DNA of 64,000 nt from Levilactobacillus cerevisiae (GCF_003946245.1 NZ_RHNN01000020.1:1-64000), one strand, 5' to 3'; counted from the stretch's first letter, positions 1 through 9,902 are shown. Made by a program: numbers and translations. The notes: generated by a model from the letters alone, not told the origin.

Positions 1-105
1 TTCAGTACTAACTCGCTTCAGCTCACACTCCTCCTAAACGATAACTTGAACCACATCTAAAAGAAACATGATTAAACCGGGATTAGTACTTGACTAATGG
101 TAGAA

Positions 106-143
106 AAAATAGCGCCGACCCGTAATAGGTCAGTGCTATTTCG
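106..143 (-). terminator. Terminator of clpP
   Basis: On the minus strand an AATAGC...GCTATT stem with an inner GACC/GGTC pairing is followed by a run of T, ten bases past the clpP stop. The 105 bases before it hold no gene I can support. Confidence 0.75.
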
Positions 144-152
144 CTACGCAGA

Positions 153-749
153 TTACTTCTTTTGTTCGCTAGTGTTCGTCATGATGTGGTCGATTAAACC
201 ATAATCTACGGCGTCTTGCGCACTCAAGTAGTTATCACGTTCAGTATCTTTGTTGATCCGTTCGATCGGTTGACCGGAGTTCTCGGCTAAGATGCCGTTG
301 ATTAATTCCCGCGTCTTCAAGATTTCACGAGCGGCAATTTCGATTTCAGTTTGTTGCCCTTGGGCACCACCTGATGGTTGGTGAATCATGACTTGAGCAT
401 GTGGTAATGCAAACCGCTTGCCCTTAGTCCCAGAGGAAGCCAAGACACTGGCCATGGAAGCTGCCATCCCCATCGTGATCGTTTGCACGTCGGATTGGAT
501 GAAGTTCATGGTATCGTAAATGGCTAAGCCGGAAGAAACCACACCACCTGGTGAGTTGATGTAAAGTGAAATGTCCTTAGTGGAGTCTTGGGCATCCAAG
601 AAGAGCAACTGCGCAATGATGGCGTTTGCCATGTCATCTTCGATTGGACCTGACAACATAATGATTCGGTCCTTTAAAAGTCGTGAATAGATATCATAGG
701 CCCGTTCGCCACGGGATGATTGTTCGATAACTGTTGGTACTAAATTCAT
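153..749 (-). CDS. clpP: ATP-dependent Clp protease proteolytic subunit ClpP
   Basis: ClpP is the cytosolic serine peptidase that forms a double heptameric ring and degrades proteins delivered by Clp ATPases such as ClpX, ClpC and ClpE. The 198-residue length is typical. The triad is visible: Ser98 in GMAAS, His123 in the MIHQP block and Asp172 in the ERDN block. The start ATG follows a GGGAGG ribosome binding site. The gene is monocistronic here, with its own terminator and a heat-shock type promoter upstream. Nothing is truncated. The identification is secure. Confidence 0.98.
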   Translation of the reverse strand: MNLVPTVIEQSSRGERAYDIYSRLLKDRIIMLSGPIEDDMANAIIAQLLFLDAQDSTKDISLYINSPGGVVSSGLAIYDTMNFIQSDVQTITMGMAASMASVLASSGTKGKRFALPHAQVMIHQPSGGAQGQQTEIEIAAREILKTRELINGILAENSGQPIERINKDTERDNYLSAQDAVDYGLIDHIMTNTSEQKK

Positions 750-807
750 GACAAGATAGCCTCCCTTATTAACAATTAAATGGCTAGCGATATGCTAACA
801 TGTTGTT

Positions 808-837
808 AGTGTACCGCTATGGTCAGAGTAGGTCAAA
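808..837 (-). promoter_or_regulatory. clpP promoter overlapped by a CtsR operator
   Basis: On the minus strand TTGACC (831-836) and TACACT (808-813) are 17 bases apart. The heptad GGTCAGA-GTA-GGTCAAA at 821-837 fits the CtsR consensus RGTCAAANANRGTCAAA with one central mismatch, and it covers the -35 box. This is the expected layout for repression by CtsR, which would be relieved on heat or protein stress. CtsR itself is not in the window. Confidence 0.8.
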
Positions 838-978
838 CGAAAAGACTCGCTGACGAATCACTGACGTTTTGACTAAAACCATCATAACAGAGTTTGGCTA
901 AACGTCACGTATTCTGTCAGTCTTGCTGGAGAGTGCTAATTCCGTTACTGCTAGTGGAGACCTGCCGGCTTACCGTTC

Positions 979-1127
979 GCCAAATTTAGGCTGGAACGCT
1001 GTGGGTAGGACGGCCCAAGCCGAAGAGCGGTCTTGGAACTCGCTTTGAACCGCCAAGACCGCGTTTCAAAGGCGCCATTTTCCAAGAAAATCACATGAAA
1101 AATCCCACGGCTGAGCCTAAATTTGGC
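979..1127 (-). repeat. Intergenic structured repeat, family A, copy A1
   Basis: The ends form a perfect 14-base inverted repeat (979-992 with 1114-1127). Read on the minus strand, the inside carries the family A order: CAGCCGTGGGA, a variable hairpin, a hairpin closed by CTTTGAA/TTCAAAG, a hairpin CCAAG...CTTGG enclosing GACCGCTCTTCGGC, then CCCACAGCGTTCC. It lies in the clpP-LytTR gap, which has no supported gene. Confidence 0.75.
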
Positions 1128-1162
1128 TCACTCCCGCCTACATAGACGGTGACCGATTATGG

Positions 1163-1311
1163 TGGACAAACGTTATCAATCTAGCAATGGTTACCTCAAT
1201 GTCAGGTTGAAGAACAAGCGAAACCGGAGGACCGCCCCTCAGACCGCAGGCAGTCCCCACAGCAGCCGAAATCTCTGGCAGCCGCAGGTGGCAATTTTTC
1301 ACAAATTTTCG
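1163..1311 (+). repeat. Intergenic structured repeat, family A, copy A6, internally deleted
   Basis: The left flank (GACAAACGTT, then an ATGTCAGGTTGAAGAAC block) and the right part (GGACCGCCCCTCAG, CCCCACAGCAGCC, CAGCCGCAGGTGGCAATT) match copies A3 and A4. The first junction strand and hairpins P2 and P3 are missing. The join falls at GGAGGAC, a string also present at both edges of the missing segment in A4. Confidence 0.7.
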
Positions 1312-1448
1312 ATTTTCAATCTTTACCCGCAGGACAAAGTAAACCAACCATGACCACTTACGGCGGTTAAAGAACCAGTTGCGAGTAGGTTATTTATTTT
1401 TGGTTAAGGATATGGTTTACTAAGAACAAGCAGAGAGGGGGTGGCAGT

Positions 1449-1895
1449 GTGAAAATTCACGTGGTGGTGGACGATTCGGTGAGTGAGCCGGATGTCACGA
1501 TTCGGGCAGCAGCGGATACAGACGTTAATGAGTTGGTGGCCGCGCTAGAAGACGTGGGCGCCGCACAGAGACGATTAACGGTCCGGCAACGGGGACAAAA
1601 CTTTCAGGTCGCGGTGACCGATATCCTCTTTCTGGAGGCGGCCGATCATCAGGTCATGGTACATACGGCACTGGACGTGTTCACGACGCGGCAACCGTTG
1701 TATGAGCTGGCAGCTAACCTGCCGACCACTTTCCAACGTATTTCCAAGTCTGCCATTCTGAACCGCGAGCAAATATTTTCGCTGACGAAATCGGTAACCG
1801 GCAATTTGGTACAATTTCAAAATTCACACAAGCAAATCTACGTGTCGCGTCGCTACTATAAGGCGTTGAGAGAGGCACTAGAGGAAAAGGGGTAA
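1449..1895 (+). CDS. LytTR-family DNA-binding regulator
   Basis: A 148-residue protein with no receiver domain. Residues about 45-145 form a LytTR DNA-binding domain (ILFLEAADHQV near residue 58, FQRISKSAILN near residue 97, and VSRRYYKALRE at the end). The start is GTG, chosen because AGAGAGGGGG precedes it and no upstream ATG fits. Its stop overlaps the ATG of the next gene by one base, so the two are co-translated. Small LytTR proteins paired with a LiaF-like membrane protein are common in lactobacilli. The membrane partner may control the regulator, but target genes cannot be read here. Confidence 0.85.
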   Translation: MKIHVVVDDSVSEPDVTIRAAADTDVNELVAALEDVGAAQRRLTVRQRGQNFQVAVTDILFLEAADHQVMVHTALDVFTTRQPLYELAANLPTTFQRISKSAILNREQIFSLTKSVTGNLVQFQNSHKQIYVSRRYYKALREALEEKG

Positions 1896-2638
1896 TGCAT
1901 ATGCATCGAAATTGGTTTTGGGGTGTCTTCCTCGTCTTGGCCGCTGGCATTTTGGTCACGAGTCGTTTGGGCGTGTTCACCTATCACATTGGGTTTTGGA
2001 CGTTGTTGATTGCGATGTTTTTGGTTGCAGCGTTTGTTGAAAGTCTCATTCAGGTCACCGTTGGGGGCATGGTGTTCTCTCTGGCGTTCCTGGCAATTAT
2101 TTTTGCCAAGCCACTAGGAATTGTCGCACTGGCACCTTGGACGATTCTGGGGGCGGCCTTACTTCTGACGGTGGGGCTGTCACTGATTATTAAGCCGCGG
2201 TGGCGGTGGCATCATCACGGTCCCCGGGTGATTGTGAACGGAAAAGGTTGGCATCACGGCGACTGGCAAAAAGATTGGCAAGAAGACGTGCAAGATGTCG
2301 ATGACGCCGAAATGATCGTTGACGTGAACATGAGTAGTAGCATTCGTTACCTACAATCACAGGATTTTAAACGCGCAGTGATTAAGGTCTCCATGGGCAA
2401 CGCCAAGGTGTATTTTGACAACGTCACTCTGAACGAAGCCGGAGCGGACATTTTGGTTGATGATTCATTTGGTGGCGTCGAATTGTATATTCCAAGAAAA
2501 TGGCAAGTCCAAAATGACGTGAATACCAGTTTTGGTGCCGTCGAGGAAAAGGGCGTCCAAACGGTTGATGAGACAGTTCCGCAAGTGCACATTCACGGTA
2601 ATGTTTCCTTCGGGGGACTGACAATTATCTACGTCTAA
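1895..2638 (+). CDS. LiaF-like membrane protein with C-terminal DUF2154-type domain
   Basis: A protein of about 247 residues. The first 95 or so residues form four hydrophobic segments. A His-rich linker follows (HHHGP and WHHGDW), then a soluble beta-rich domain of the LiaF C-terminal type, with SFGG and SFGAVE repeats (about residues 130-247). The start is either the overlapping ATG at 1895 or the ATG at 1901. It is translationally coupled to the LytTR gene. LiaF proteins restrain cell-envelope stress signalling. A similar inhibitory role on the LytTR partner is inference from gene pairing. Confidence 0.75.
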   Translation: MHMHRNWFWGVFLVLAAGILVTSRLGVFTYHIGFWTLLIAMFLVAAFVESLIQVTVGGMVFSLAFLAIIFAKPLGIVALAPWTILGAALLLTVGLSLIIKPRWRWHHHGPRVIVNGKGWHHGDWQKDWQEDVQDVDDAEMIVDVNMSSSIRYLQSQDFKRAVIKVSMGNAKVYFDNVTLNEAGADILVDDSFGGVELYIPRKWQVQNDVNTSFGAVEEKGVQTVDETVPQVHIHGNVSFGGLTIIYV

Positions 2639-2659
2639 GAAAAATTTTGCGAAGACCCC

Positions 2660-2688
2660 TTGAATTTATATGCAGTATCAGGTATAGT
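2660..2688 (+). promoter_or_regulatory. Promoter of first tRNA-Arg
   Basis: TTGAAT and TATAGT are 17 bases apart, and the -10 box ends 32 bases before the tRNA. Confidence 0.6.
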
Positions 2689-2720
2689 AATTAAGTGCTA
2701 AAAAATACTGATGCTGTTAT

Positions 2721-2792
2721 GCGCCCGTAGTGTAATGGATCGCACGTAAGATTCCGGTTCTTGAAATGGGGGTTCGATTCCCTCCGGGCGCA
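2721..2792 (+). tRNA. tRNA-Arg (anticodon CCG), copy 1
   Basis: A 72-base cloverleaf with acceptor arm GCGCCCG/CGGGCGC and discriminator A. The anticodon stem TAAGA/TCTTG holds the loop TTCCGGT, giving anticodon CCG. The T arm contains GGTTCGATTCC. It reads CGG codons, which are common in the genes of this window. CCA is not encoded. An identical copy lies at 3655-3726. Confidence 0.95.
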
Positions 2793-2798
2793 TCAGTT

Positions 2799-2829
2799 GG
2801 TCGTGACCTGTGTGGTTGCGGCTTTTTTT
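2799..2829 (+). terminator. Terminator after first tRNA-Arg
   Basis: A GTCGTGACC/GGTTGCGGC stem with G-U pairs is followed by seven T, just downstream of the tRNA. Confidence 0.6.
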
Positions 2830-2863
2830 GTGCACAAATTGAGCTGAGGCAGCGGTTGGCCGC

Positions 2864-2901
2864 AAAAAAAGCGCCTGGACATGAGCAAAAAGTTCAGGCG
2901 C
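2864..2901 (-). terminator. Terminator of the ECF S-component gene
   Basis: On the minus strand GCGCCTGAAC and GTCCAGGCGC form a stem that is followed by seven T. Confidence 0.85.
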
Positions 2902-2927
2902 AATAGCAATTTCTATTTTATTTTGGA

Positions 2928-3527
2928 TTAAGCTTTAAGCTGATCCCAACGTTTACGCAAGGGGAGTGCAATGAGTGGGGCAATGAGCACGTCCAGAATC
3001 AATTCAGGCACACCGTTGGTCAACAGTGAAATCATGAGGACGTAGCCCAACGTTTGATTGCCCTTCGCACCGAAAGCTGCGGCGACGGCGGGCGTTTGGT
3101 AGAAGAAAAAGACCAGACCCAGCACCAATAACGTGTTGACAAGTGCGGCACAGCCAGCGGCAACTTGCATGGCGCGACGTTGCGACCAGTGCCGCTTAAC
3201 GCCCCAGACGTAGAGTCCACCAGCGGCTAAGCCCATTAGCAGGCGGGGGAGAATCGAAATTAAAGGATTGACGAAAATCAAGGGGGCTACCGGGCTTGAA
3301 GGCCAGGTGAAAGCGCGAATGAAGGTGATCAGGCCCCAAAAACCACCGATGGCCATTCCATCCTTGGGCCCCAAAGCGGTCCCCGCGACAATCACGGTGA
3401 GGCCAATTAGGGTCATGCTAAATGGCCCAAAGGGGATGTACCCCAGAAACGGAATAATATTTTGTAGCAAAACAATCGCCATCAGTAAGGCGTCTACCAC
3501 CAGGCGAAAGGTCTTATGTCGCGTCAT
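2928..3527 (-). CDS. ECF transporter S component (vitamin uptake, substrate unassigned)
   Basis: A 199-residue integral membrane protein with about six hydrophobic segments. It has the look of an S component of energy-coupling-factor transporters: a glycine- and proline-rich first half (FLGYIPFGPFSMTL) and a long loop with FTWPSSP. Such proteins bind a vitamin or precursor and dock on the shared EcfA-A'-T module, which is encoded elsewhere. I cannot choose between pantothenate-, pyridoxine- and hydroxymethylpyrimidine-type subfamilies from sequence alone. The minus-strand upstream region has TATAAT at 3559-3564 and a GGAGG site before ATG. It is a single gene between two identical tRNA-Arg genes. 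Confidence 0.8.
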   Translation of the reverse strand: MTRHKTFRLVVDALLMAIVLLQNIIPFLGYIPFGPFSMTLIGLTVIVAGTALGPKDGMAIGGFWGLITFIRAFTWPSSPVAPLIFVNPLISILPRLLMGLAAGGLYVWGVKRHWSQRRAMQVAAGCAALVNTLLVLGLVFFFYQTPAVAAAFGAKGNQTLGYVLMISLLTNGVPELILDVLIAPLIALPLRKRWDQLKA

Positions 3528-3596
3528 TTACTGAACCTCCACGTAAGTTAATGCCGTTATTATAGCATGTTTTCCGCTGAAAAAAGCCGAACAGCC

Positions 3597-3625
3597 TTGT
3601 ATTTTTATCCAAAATCAGTTATGCT
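3597..3625 (+). promoter_or_regulatory. Promoter of second tRNA-Arg
   Basis: TTGTAT and TATGCT are 17 bases apart, and the -10 box ends 29 bases before the tRNA. The sequence differs from the promoter of copy 1 although the tRNAs are identical. Confidence 0.5.
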
Positions 3626-3654
3626 GGTTTAGGTGTTATTCGTATGACTTTTAT

Positions 3655-3726
3655 GCGCCCGTAGTGTAATGGATCGCACGTAAGATTCCGGTTCTTGAAA
3701 TGGGGGTTCGATTCCCTCCGGGCGCA
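3655..3726 (+). tRNA. tRNA-Arg (anticodon CCG), copy 2
   Basis: Base-for-base identical to the tRNA at 2721-2792, with the same orientation and the same CCG anticodon. The flanking sequences are different apart from a few bases (TTAT before, ATCA after). Confidence 0.95.
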
Positions 3727-3743
3727 TCACTAACAAATCGGTT

Positions 3744-3774
3744 ATCTCATACCTTGAGGGTGTGGGATTTTTTT
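3744..3774 (+). terminator. Terminator after second tRNA-Arg
   Basis: ATCTCATACC pairs with GGTGTGGGAT (two G-U pairs), followed by seven T. Confidence 0.75.
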
Positions 3775-3929
3775 GTACACTGTATTAAGGCTGAACTTTC
3801 TGCACGCTGAAAGCAATACTGATAAGCAAAGATCACAGGCGGATGCCTCTGGTGGACGTTGCCATTGCGACCGTTATTTTCTAGTTTCTTCTATTGTAAG
3901 GGCTTACACAAATTAACGGACTTAATCAC

Positions 3930-3958
3930 TTGCTAAAGCGGGGTTAGTGCCTTATACT
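3930..3958 (+). promoter_or_regulatory. Promoter of the cggR glycolytic operon
   Basis: TTGCTA and TATACT have a 17-base spacer. Transcription would start near 3965, leaving a leader of about 100 bases before cggR. Confidence 0.7.
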
Positions 3959-3971
3959 AATAATCGTAAAA

Positions 3972-4034
3972 GGTTGGCTTTGGTTGGCCTTTAAATTTTT
4001 GACCAGGGTGGGCGGTTATCAGCCACCACTGGTC
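3972..4034 (+). promoter_or_regulatory. cggR leader: direct repeat and stem-loop, possible operator
   Basis: GGTTGGC occurs twice, ten bases apart (3972-3978 and 3982-3988), right after the expected transcription start. A hairpin GACCAG..GTGG/CCAC..CTGGTC follows at 4001-4034. Autoregulation by CggR is usual in this operon, but the repeat does not match the Bacillus CggR operator I know, so an operator role is a guess. Confidence 0.35.
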
Positions 4035-4063
4035 GACTACCGTCCCACTAGGAGGTAAGCAGG

Positions 4064-5092
4064 ATGCATGAAGATTGGCAGTGGGTAGAAGCAATGATGC
4101 CCCAGATGGTTGGGAAACTGACCAGCCGCTTCCGTGTTCTGCAAGGCGTTGCCAACCTCCAACCGGTTGGTCGCCGAACACTTGCGACGAAGCTTGCTTG
4201 TTCGGAACGAACGGTGCGTACGACCACGGATGCTCTGGCAAGTTTGGGTTACATCCAAATGTCCGTCAAGGGGATGCAAATCACAGCTGCCGGTCAACGC
4301 GTGCTTCATGGGTTGACACCGGTCATGAACGAATTGGCTGGTCGTCAACAACGAGAGCGCGAGTTGGCAAAGCAACTGGGTATTGCCCATGCGACCATTG
4401 TGCCGGGGGACAGTACCGCAGCGAATGGTTCGCTGAACGGGGTTGCCCAAGCCGCGAGTCGCGTGCTTAATGAGCAGTTGCCGCAAGGGAAGAGCACCGT
4501 CGCCGTCATGGGTGGTCATACGTTGGCTACCGTGGCGGGGGCGCTCACCCCAGCATTGGCGGTGAACCGGGACTTGTTATTTGTCCCGGCTCGGGGCGGT
4601 GTTGGCGAATCCCCAGCGATTCAAGCGAACACGGTGAGTGCCACCATGGCGGAGAACACGAACAGCGAGTTTCGCCAACTCTACGTGCCTGAACAGTTGA
4701 ACACGGAGACGTATAAGTCATTGTTCGCTGAACCAGCGATTGATGAAGTACTCCAGTTGATTGCACAGAGCAACGTGGTGATTCACGGCATCGGCCAGGC
4801 ATTTGTCATGGCCGAGCGGCGAAATATGGATCCGCACGTTATCGCTGATTTATCCGCGGCCCATGCCGTTGGAGAGGCCTTTGGTTATTTCTATGACGAC
4901 CAGGGCCACGTCGTCAGTAAGTTCCCCCGCATTGGGCTGGAAATTGACGACTTAGCCGCTAAACAATTAGTCATCGCTGTTGCCGGTGGTGCCGAGAAGG
5001 GGGCTGCAATTGCAGCCTACATGCGTTTAGCGCCAGCACAGACTTGGTTAATTACCGATGAAGGTGCTGCTGACTTTGTTTTAAAGAAGTGA
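4064..5092 (+). CDS. cggR: Central glycolytic genes regulator CggR
   Basis: A 342-residue SorC-family repressor. The N-terminal part (about residues 30-75) has a winged helix-turn-helix (GRRTLATKLACSERTVRTTTDALASLGYI). From about residue 95 on there is a sugar-phosphate-binding domain, with GGHTLATVAGAL, VPARGGVGES and the terminal VAGGAEKGAAIAAYM block. In Bacillus this repressor is released by fructose-1,6-bisphosphate. ATG follows an AGGAGG site. It leads the gap-pgk-tpiA-eno cluster, as in many Firmicutes. Confidence 0.95.
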   Translation: MHEDWQWVEAMMPQMVGKLTSRFRVLQGVANLQPVGRRTLATKLACSERTVRTTTDALASLGYIQMSVKGMQITAAGQRVLHGLTPVMNELAGRQQRERELAKQLGIAHATIVPGDSTAANGSLNGVAQAASRVLNEQLPQGKSTVAVMGGHTLATVAGALTPALAVNRDLLFVPARGGVGESPAIQANTVSATMAENTNSEFRQLYVPEQLNTETYKSLFAEPAIDEVLQLIAQSNVVIHGIGQAFVMAERRNMDPHVIADLSAAHAVGEAFGYFYDDQGHVVSKFPRIGLEIDDLAAKQLVIAVAGGAEKGAAIAAYMRLAPAQTWLITDEGAADFVLKK

Positions 5093-5098
5093 TACAAT
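5070..5098 (+). promoter_or_regulatory. Possible gap promoter inside the end of cggR
   Basis: CTGACT and TACAAT are 17 bases apart and overlap the cggR stop. A separate gap promoter would explain how gap could outpace cggR, but the -35 box is weak. Confidence 0.35.
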
Positions 5099-5160
5099 GA
5101 ACATGTATTGCTTTTTAAAAAAATTATCTTTGTTTGCTTCCTGAAGGAGGAAATCACAGT

Positions 5161-6171
5161 ATGACTGTAAAGATTGGTATTAATGGTTTCGGACGTATCG
5201 GCCGTTTGGCTTTCAAGCGGATTCACGAACTCCACTCAAGTGACATCGAAGTTGTTGCCATCAACGATTTGACGACACCCTCAATGTTAGCTTACTTGTT
5301 GAAGTATGACTCAACTCATGGTCGTTTCCCTGGCGAAGTTTCCGCTACGGACAAGGGCATTGTGGTTGACGGTAAGGAATACCCTGTATACGCTGACCCT
5401 AAGGCTCAAGATATTCCTTGGGTTAAGAACGACGGTGTTGACTTCGTTCTCGAATGTACCGGTTTCTACACTTCCGAAGAAAAGGCTCACGCCCACATCG
5501 ATGCTGGTGTTAAGCGGGTATTAGTATCTGCTCCAGCCGGTGCCGTTACGACGGTTGTTCCTGGTGTTAACATGGATGCTTTAAGCAAGGACGACATCAT
5601 CGTTTCTGCTGGTTCATGTACCACTAACTGTTTAGCACCTATGGCTTACTTCATGAACGAAGACTTTGGTATCAAGGCCGGGACTATGACCACGATCCAT
5701 GCCTTCACTGCTACCCAACAAATCTTGGATGGCCCTCGCGGTAAGAAGATGCGTAACAACCGTACTGCCAGTGTTAACACGATTCCTCACTCAACTGGTG
5801 CCGCAAAGGCTATCGGTTTGGTTATCCCTGAATTAAAGGGTAAGTTACAAGGCCACGCACAACGTGTTCCTTTGACTGACGGTTCTTTGACAGAATTAGT
5901 TACTGTTCTGGACAAGAAGGTTACTGCTGACGAAATCAACGACGCTATGCAAAAGCATGCCGCAGGTAACGAAGCCTTCGGTTACAACGCCGACGAAATC
6001 GTTTCTTCAGACATCATCGATGATGACCACGGTTCTGTCTTTGACCCAACCCAAACTGAAGTTACGACTAACGGTGACACCCAAATCGTTAAGACTGTTG
6101 CTTGGTACGATAACGAATGGGGCTTCACTTGCAACATGGTCCGGACTTTATTGCACTTCGCAACTCTCTAA
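5161..6171 (+). CDS. gap: Glyceraldehyde-3-phosphate dehydrogenase (NAD)
   Basis: A 336-residue glycolytic enzyme that oxidises glyceraldehyde-3-phosphate to 1,3-bisphosphoglycerate with NAD. The Rossmann start INGFGRIGR, the catalytic Cys in SCTTNCLAP (near residue 152) and the C-terminal WYDNEWGF are all visible. An upstream in-frame TTG at 5134 exists, but the GAAGGAGG site fits the ATG at 5161. Codon use is strongly biased (GGT, CGT, AAC, AAG), a mark of very high expression. A terminator lies between gap and pgk. Confidence 0.98.
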   Translation: MTVKIGINGFGRIGRLAFKRIHELHSSDIEVVAINDLTTPSMLAYLLKYDSTHGRFPGEVSATDKGIVVDGKEYPVYADPKAQDIPWVKNDGVDFVLECTGFYTSEEKAHAHIDAGVKRVLVSAPAGAVTTVVPGVNMDALSKDDIIVSAGSCTTNCLAPMAYFMNEDFGIKAGTMTTIHAFTATQQILDGPRGKKMRNNRTASVNTIPHSTGAAKAIGLVIPELKGKLQGHAQRVPLTDGSLTELVTVLDKKVTADEINDAMQKHAAGNEAFGYNADEIVSSDIIDDDHGSVFDPTQTEVTTNGDTQIVKTVAWYDNEWGFTCNMVRTLLHFATL

Positions 6172-6211
6172 TCCGACCGTTGTATCAGTAGCTTAATAAA
6201 TAAGACTCACG

Positions 6212-6249
6212 AACGCGGCGGAGGGAGGAATTTCTTCGCTGCGTTTTTT
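6212..6249 (+). terminator. Terminator between gap and pgk
   Basis: AACGCGGCG pairs with CGCTGCGTT, followed by six T. It separates cggR-gap from a pgk promoter. Confidence 0.8.
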
Positions 6250-6279
6250 GTAAGTCTTTGCAAATTTTGCACAAGTCCT

Positions 6280-6308
6280 TTGAAATTCTGAGGTAAGTGC
6301 TGTATATT
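6280..6308 (+). promoter_or_regulatory. pgk promoter
   Basis: TTGAAA and TATATT have a 17-base spacer and lie 45 bases before the pgk start codon. Confidence 0.75.
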
Positions 6309-6352
6309 GTGAAAGTAATCTTAAAAGATATTACTCAAGGAGGATTTCAGAA

Positions 6353-7555
6353 TTGGCTAAATTAACAGTTTCTGATTTAGACTTAAAGGGCAAAAAAGTC
6401 CTGATGCGGGTCGACTTTAACGTTCCCATCAAAGACGGCGTGATTGGTAACGATAACCGTATCGTTGCTGCATTACCAACTATCAAGTACGTAAGCGAAC
6501 ATGGTGGCAAGGCCATCCTCTTATCCCACTTAGGTCGGATCAAGAAGGAAGACGACAAGCCAGGTTTGTCCATGCGTCCAGTTGCTGAACGTTTGTCCAA
6601 CTTGTTAAACAAGCCAGTTACCTTCGTCCCAACGACTGAAGGCAAGCAGCTTGAAGACGCCATCGCTGGCTTAAACGACGGTGATGTTTTGGTTATGGAA
6701 AATACGCGTTACGAAGACGTCAAAGATGGCGAATACGTTAAGCGCGAATCCGGTAACGACCCTGAATTGGGCAAATACTGGGCTTCATTGGGTGATGTCT
6801 TCGTTAACGATGCTTTCGGGACGGCTCACCGTTCCCACGCATCTAACGTTGGTATCGCTTCAAACATGGGCCAAACGGCTGCCGGCTTCTTGATGGAAAA
6901 GGAAATCAAATTCATCGGTGGCGCTGTGGACAACCCAGAACACCCATTTGTTGCTATCTTGGGTGGTGCTAAGGTTTCTGACAAGATTGGTGTGATCGAT
7001 AACTTGTTGGCTAAGGCTGACAAGATCCTTATCGGTGGTGGGATGACTTACACGTTCTACGCTGCTAAGGGCATCAAGATTGGGAACTCATTAGTTGAAA
7101 CTGACAAGATCGACTTAGCCAAGGAAATCTTGGAAAAGGCCGGCGACAAGTTAGTTCTGCCTGTTGACTCCGTTGTTGCTGAAAAATTTGACAACGATGC
7201 TGCCCACAAGACGGTTGATGGCGACGTGCCTGATGGTTACATGGCCTTAGACATTGGACCTAAGTCCATCGCTGAATTCAAAGATGTTTTGAAGACCGCC
7301 AAGACGGTTGTTTGGAACGGCCCAATGGGTGTCTTTGAAATGAGCAACTACGCTGAAGGAACTTTGGAAATTGGTAAGTTCTTGGGTACTTTGACGGACG
7401 CTAAGACGATTGTTGGTGGTGGTGACTCAACTGCCGCTGTGCAACAATTGGGCGTTGCTGACAAGCTTTCCCACATTTCTACTGGTGGTGGTGCTTCTCT
7501 CGAATACCTCGAAGGAAAGGCCTTACCAGGGATCGCTGCAATTTCTGATAAATAA
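6353..7555 (+). CDS. pgk: Phosphoglycerate kinase
   Basis: A 400-residue two-domain kinase that makes ATP from 1,3-bisphosphoglycerate. RVDFNVPI near the N terminus, the SHLGR motif, the NDAFGTAHR block and the C-terminal GGGDSTAAV nucleotide loop are present. The start is TTG at 6353, eight bases after AAGGAGG, and the encoded MAKLTVSDL fits the family. Codon bias is as strong as in gap and eno. It has its own promoter and its own terminator, so it can be transcribed alone. Confidence 0.98.
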   Translation: MAKLTVSDLDLKGKKVLMRVDFNVPIKDGVIGNDNRIVAALPTIKYVSEHGGKAILLSHLGRIKKEDDKPGLSMRPVAERLSNLLNKPVTFVPTTEGKQLEDAIAGLNDGDVLVMENTRYEDVKDGEYVKRESGNDPELGKYWASLGDVFVNDAFGTAHRSHASNVGIASNMGQTAAGFLMEKEIKFIGGAVDNPEHPFVAILGGAKVSDKIGVIDNLLAKADKILIGGGMTYTFYAAKGIKIGNSLVETDKIDLAKEILEKAGDKLVLPVDSVVAEKFDNDAAHKTVDGDVPDGYMALDIGPKSIAEFKDVLKTAKTVVWNGPMGVFEMSNYAEGTLEIGKFLGTLTDAKTIVGGGDSTAAVQQLGVADKLSHISTGGGASLEYLEGKALPGIAAISDK

Positions 7556-7563
7556 ATAAATAA

Positions 7564-7599
7564 AGAGCTGTGGTGGTTGGCATCACGGCTCTTTGTTGT
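7564..7599 (+). terminator. Terminator after pgk
   Basis: An AGAGC/GCTCT stem with inner GTG and CAC pairing ends in CTTTGTTGT. It is weaker than the one after gap, so some read-through into tpiA is likely. Confidence 0.6.
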
Positions 7600-7699
7600 G
7601 ATGGTCGCGCATTGTTAAGAGTCTTCGCTGGCTTATCTGGTGGGAATTCGGTAAGATGATGAGCGTAGTCAATTTATTTTTAGGAAAGGGTGGATTAGG

Positions 7700-8458
7700 T
7701 TGCGGATACCACTCATTGCTGGTAACTGGAAAATGAACAAGACGGTAACGGAAGCACGCAGTTTCGTTGAAGCTGTGCAGGGCAAGTTACCGGCTGCGGA
7801 TGTCGTGGAAACGGCAATTGCCGCGCCTGCGTTGTTTTTGCAGACCATGTTAGATGCCAATACTGAAGATGTCCTACGAATTGGGGCGGAGGCTTGTTAC
7901 TACGAGGATGACGGGGCGTACACGGGTGAAACCAGTCCGCGCGCGCTTCACGAGATGGGGATTCCTTATACCATCGTCGGTCATTCGGAACGGCGCCGGT
8001 ACTTCAACGAGACGGACGATGTGATTAACCGGAAAGTGCAAGCTGTTTTTCGAAATGGCATGACCCCCATCGTCTGTTGTGATGAAACGATGGGCCGCCG
8101 AGAATCTGGTGAAAAAATTCACTGGGTCGTTAACCAAGTGACCGCTGCGCTCAAGGGCGTTAGTGCAGCCGATGCCACCAAGATTGTGGTGGCGTATGAA
8201 CCCAGTTGGGCCATCGGCAGTGGCACCTCTGCTTCGACTGATCAAGCCGAAGAGGGCTGTTACCTGATTCGCCAAACGTTAGCTGACATCTATTCGGATG
8301 AATTAGCTAATGGCGTTCGAATTTTATATGGCGGCAGCGTGAAACCGGACAACATTGCTGGCTTAATGGCCAAGAATAATGTCGATGGGGTGCTCGCTGG
8401 TGGGTCAAGTTTGGATGAAACCTCTTTCATTCAGCTGGCAAACTACCAAAATTTGTAA
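7700..8458 (+). CDS. tpiA: Triosephosphate isomerase
   Basis: A 252-residue TIM barrel that interconverts dihydroxyacetone phosphate and glyceraldehyde-3-phosphate. AGNWKMN (substrate Asn and Lys), GHSERR (catalytic His), [11 protein letters not shown] (catalytic Glu and loop 6) and YGGSVKP (phosphate loop) are present. The usual C-x-GE segment reads [10 protein letters not shown], with Asp for Gly. The start is TTG after AGGAAAGGGTGG. Codon use is ordinary, with CGG, GCG and GGG, in contrast to gap, pgk and eno on either side. This suggests a low-flux enzyme, as expected in a heterofermenter. Confidence 0.95.
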   Translation: MRIPLIAGNWKMNKTVTEARSFVEAVQGKLPAADVVETAIAAPALFLQTMLDANTEDVLRIGAEACYYEDDGAYTGETSPRALHEMGIPYTIVGHSERRRYFNETDDVINRKVQAVFRNGMTPIVCCDETMGRRESGEKIHWVVNQVTAALKGVSAADATKIVVAYEPSWAIGSGTSASTDQAEEGCYLIRQTLADIYSDELANGVRILYGGSVKPDNIAGLMAKNNVDGVLAGGSSLDETSFIQLANYQNL

Positions 8459-8474
8459 TTCGGGCAAAATGTGA

Positions 8475-8503
8475 TTGAAAGTTCAAAGTTAAACTTATAG
8501 AAT
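8475..8503 (+). promoter_or_regulatory. eno promoter
   Basis: TTGAAA and TAGAAT are 17 bases apart in the tpiA-eno gap. Confidence 0.7.
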
Positions 8504-8550
8504 AAAGCATGGGATTGTTGTTTAGTTCCCGTGAAGCCAAACACTCATAA

Positions 8551-9885
<1,335 letters not shown>

Positions 9886-9902
9886 TTTTAAAAATGAAAT
9901 CA

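Noticed and set aside
1159..1353. 64-codon plus-strand reading frame between clpP and the LytTR gene
   Set aside because: It lies inside repeat A6, has no ribosome binding site and a biased composition explained by the repeat.
3972..3988. Confident CggR operator
   Set aside because: A ten-base spaced direct repeat is present, but it does not fit the Bacillus operator, so it is listed only as a low-confidence site.
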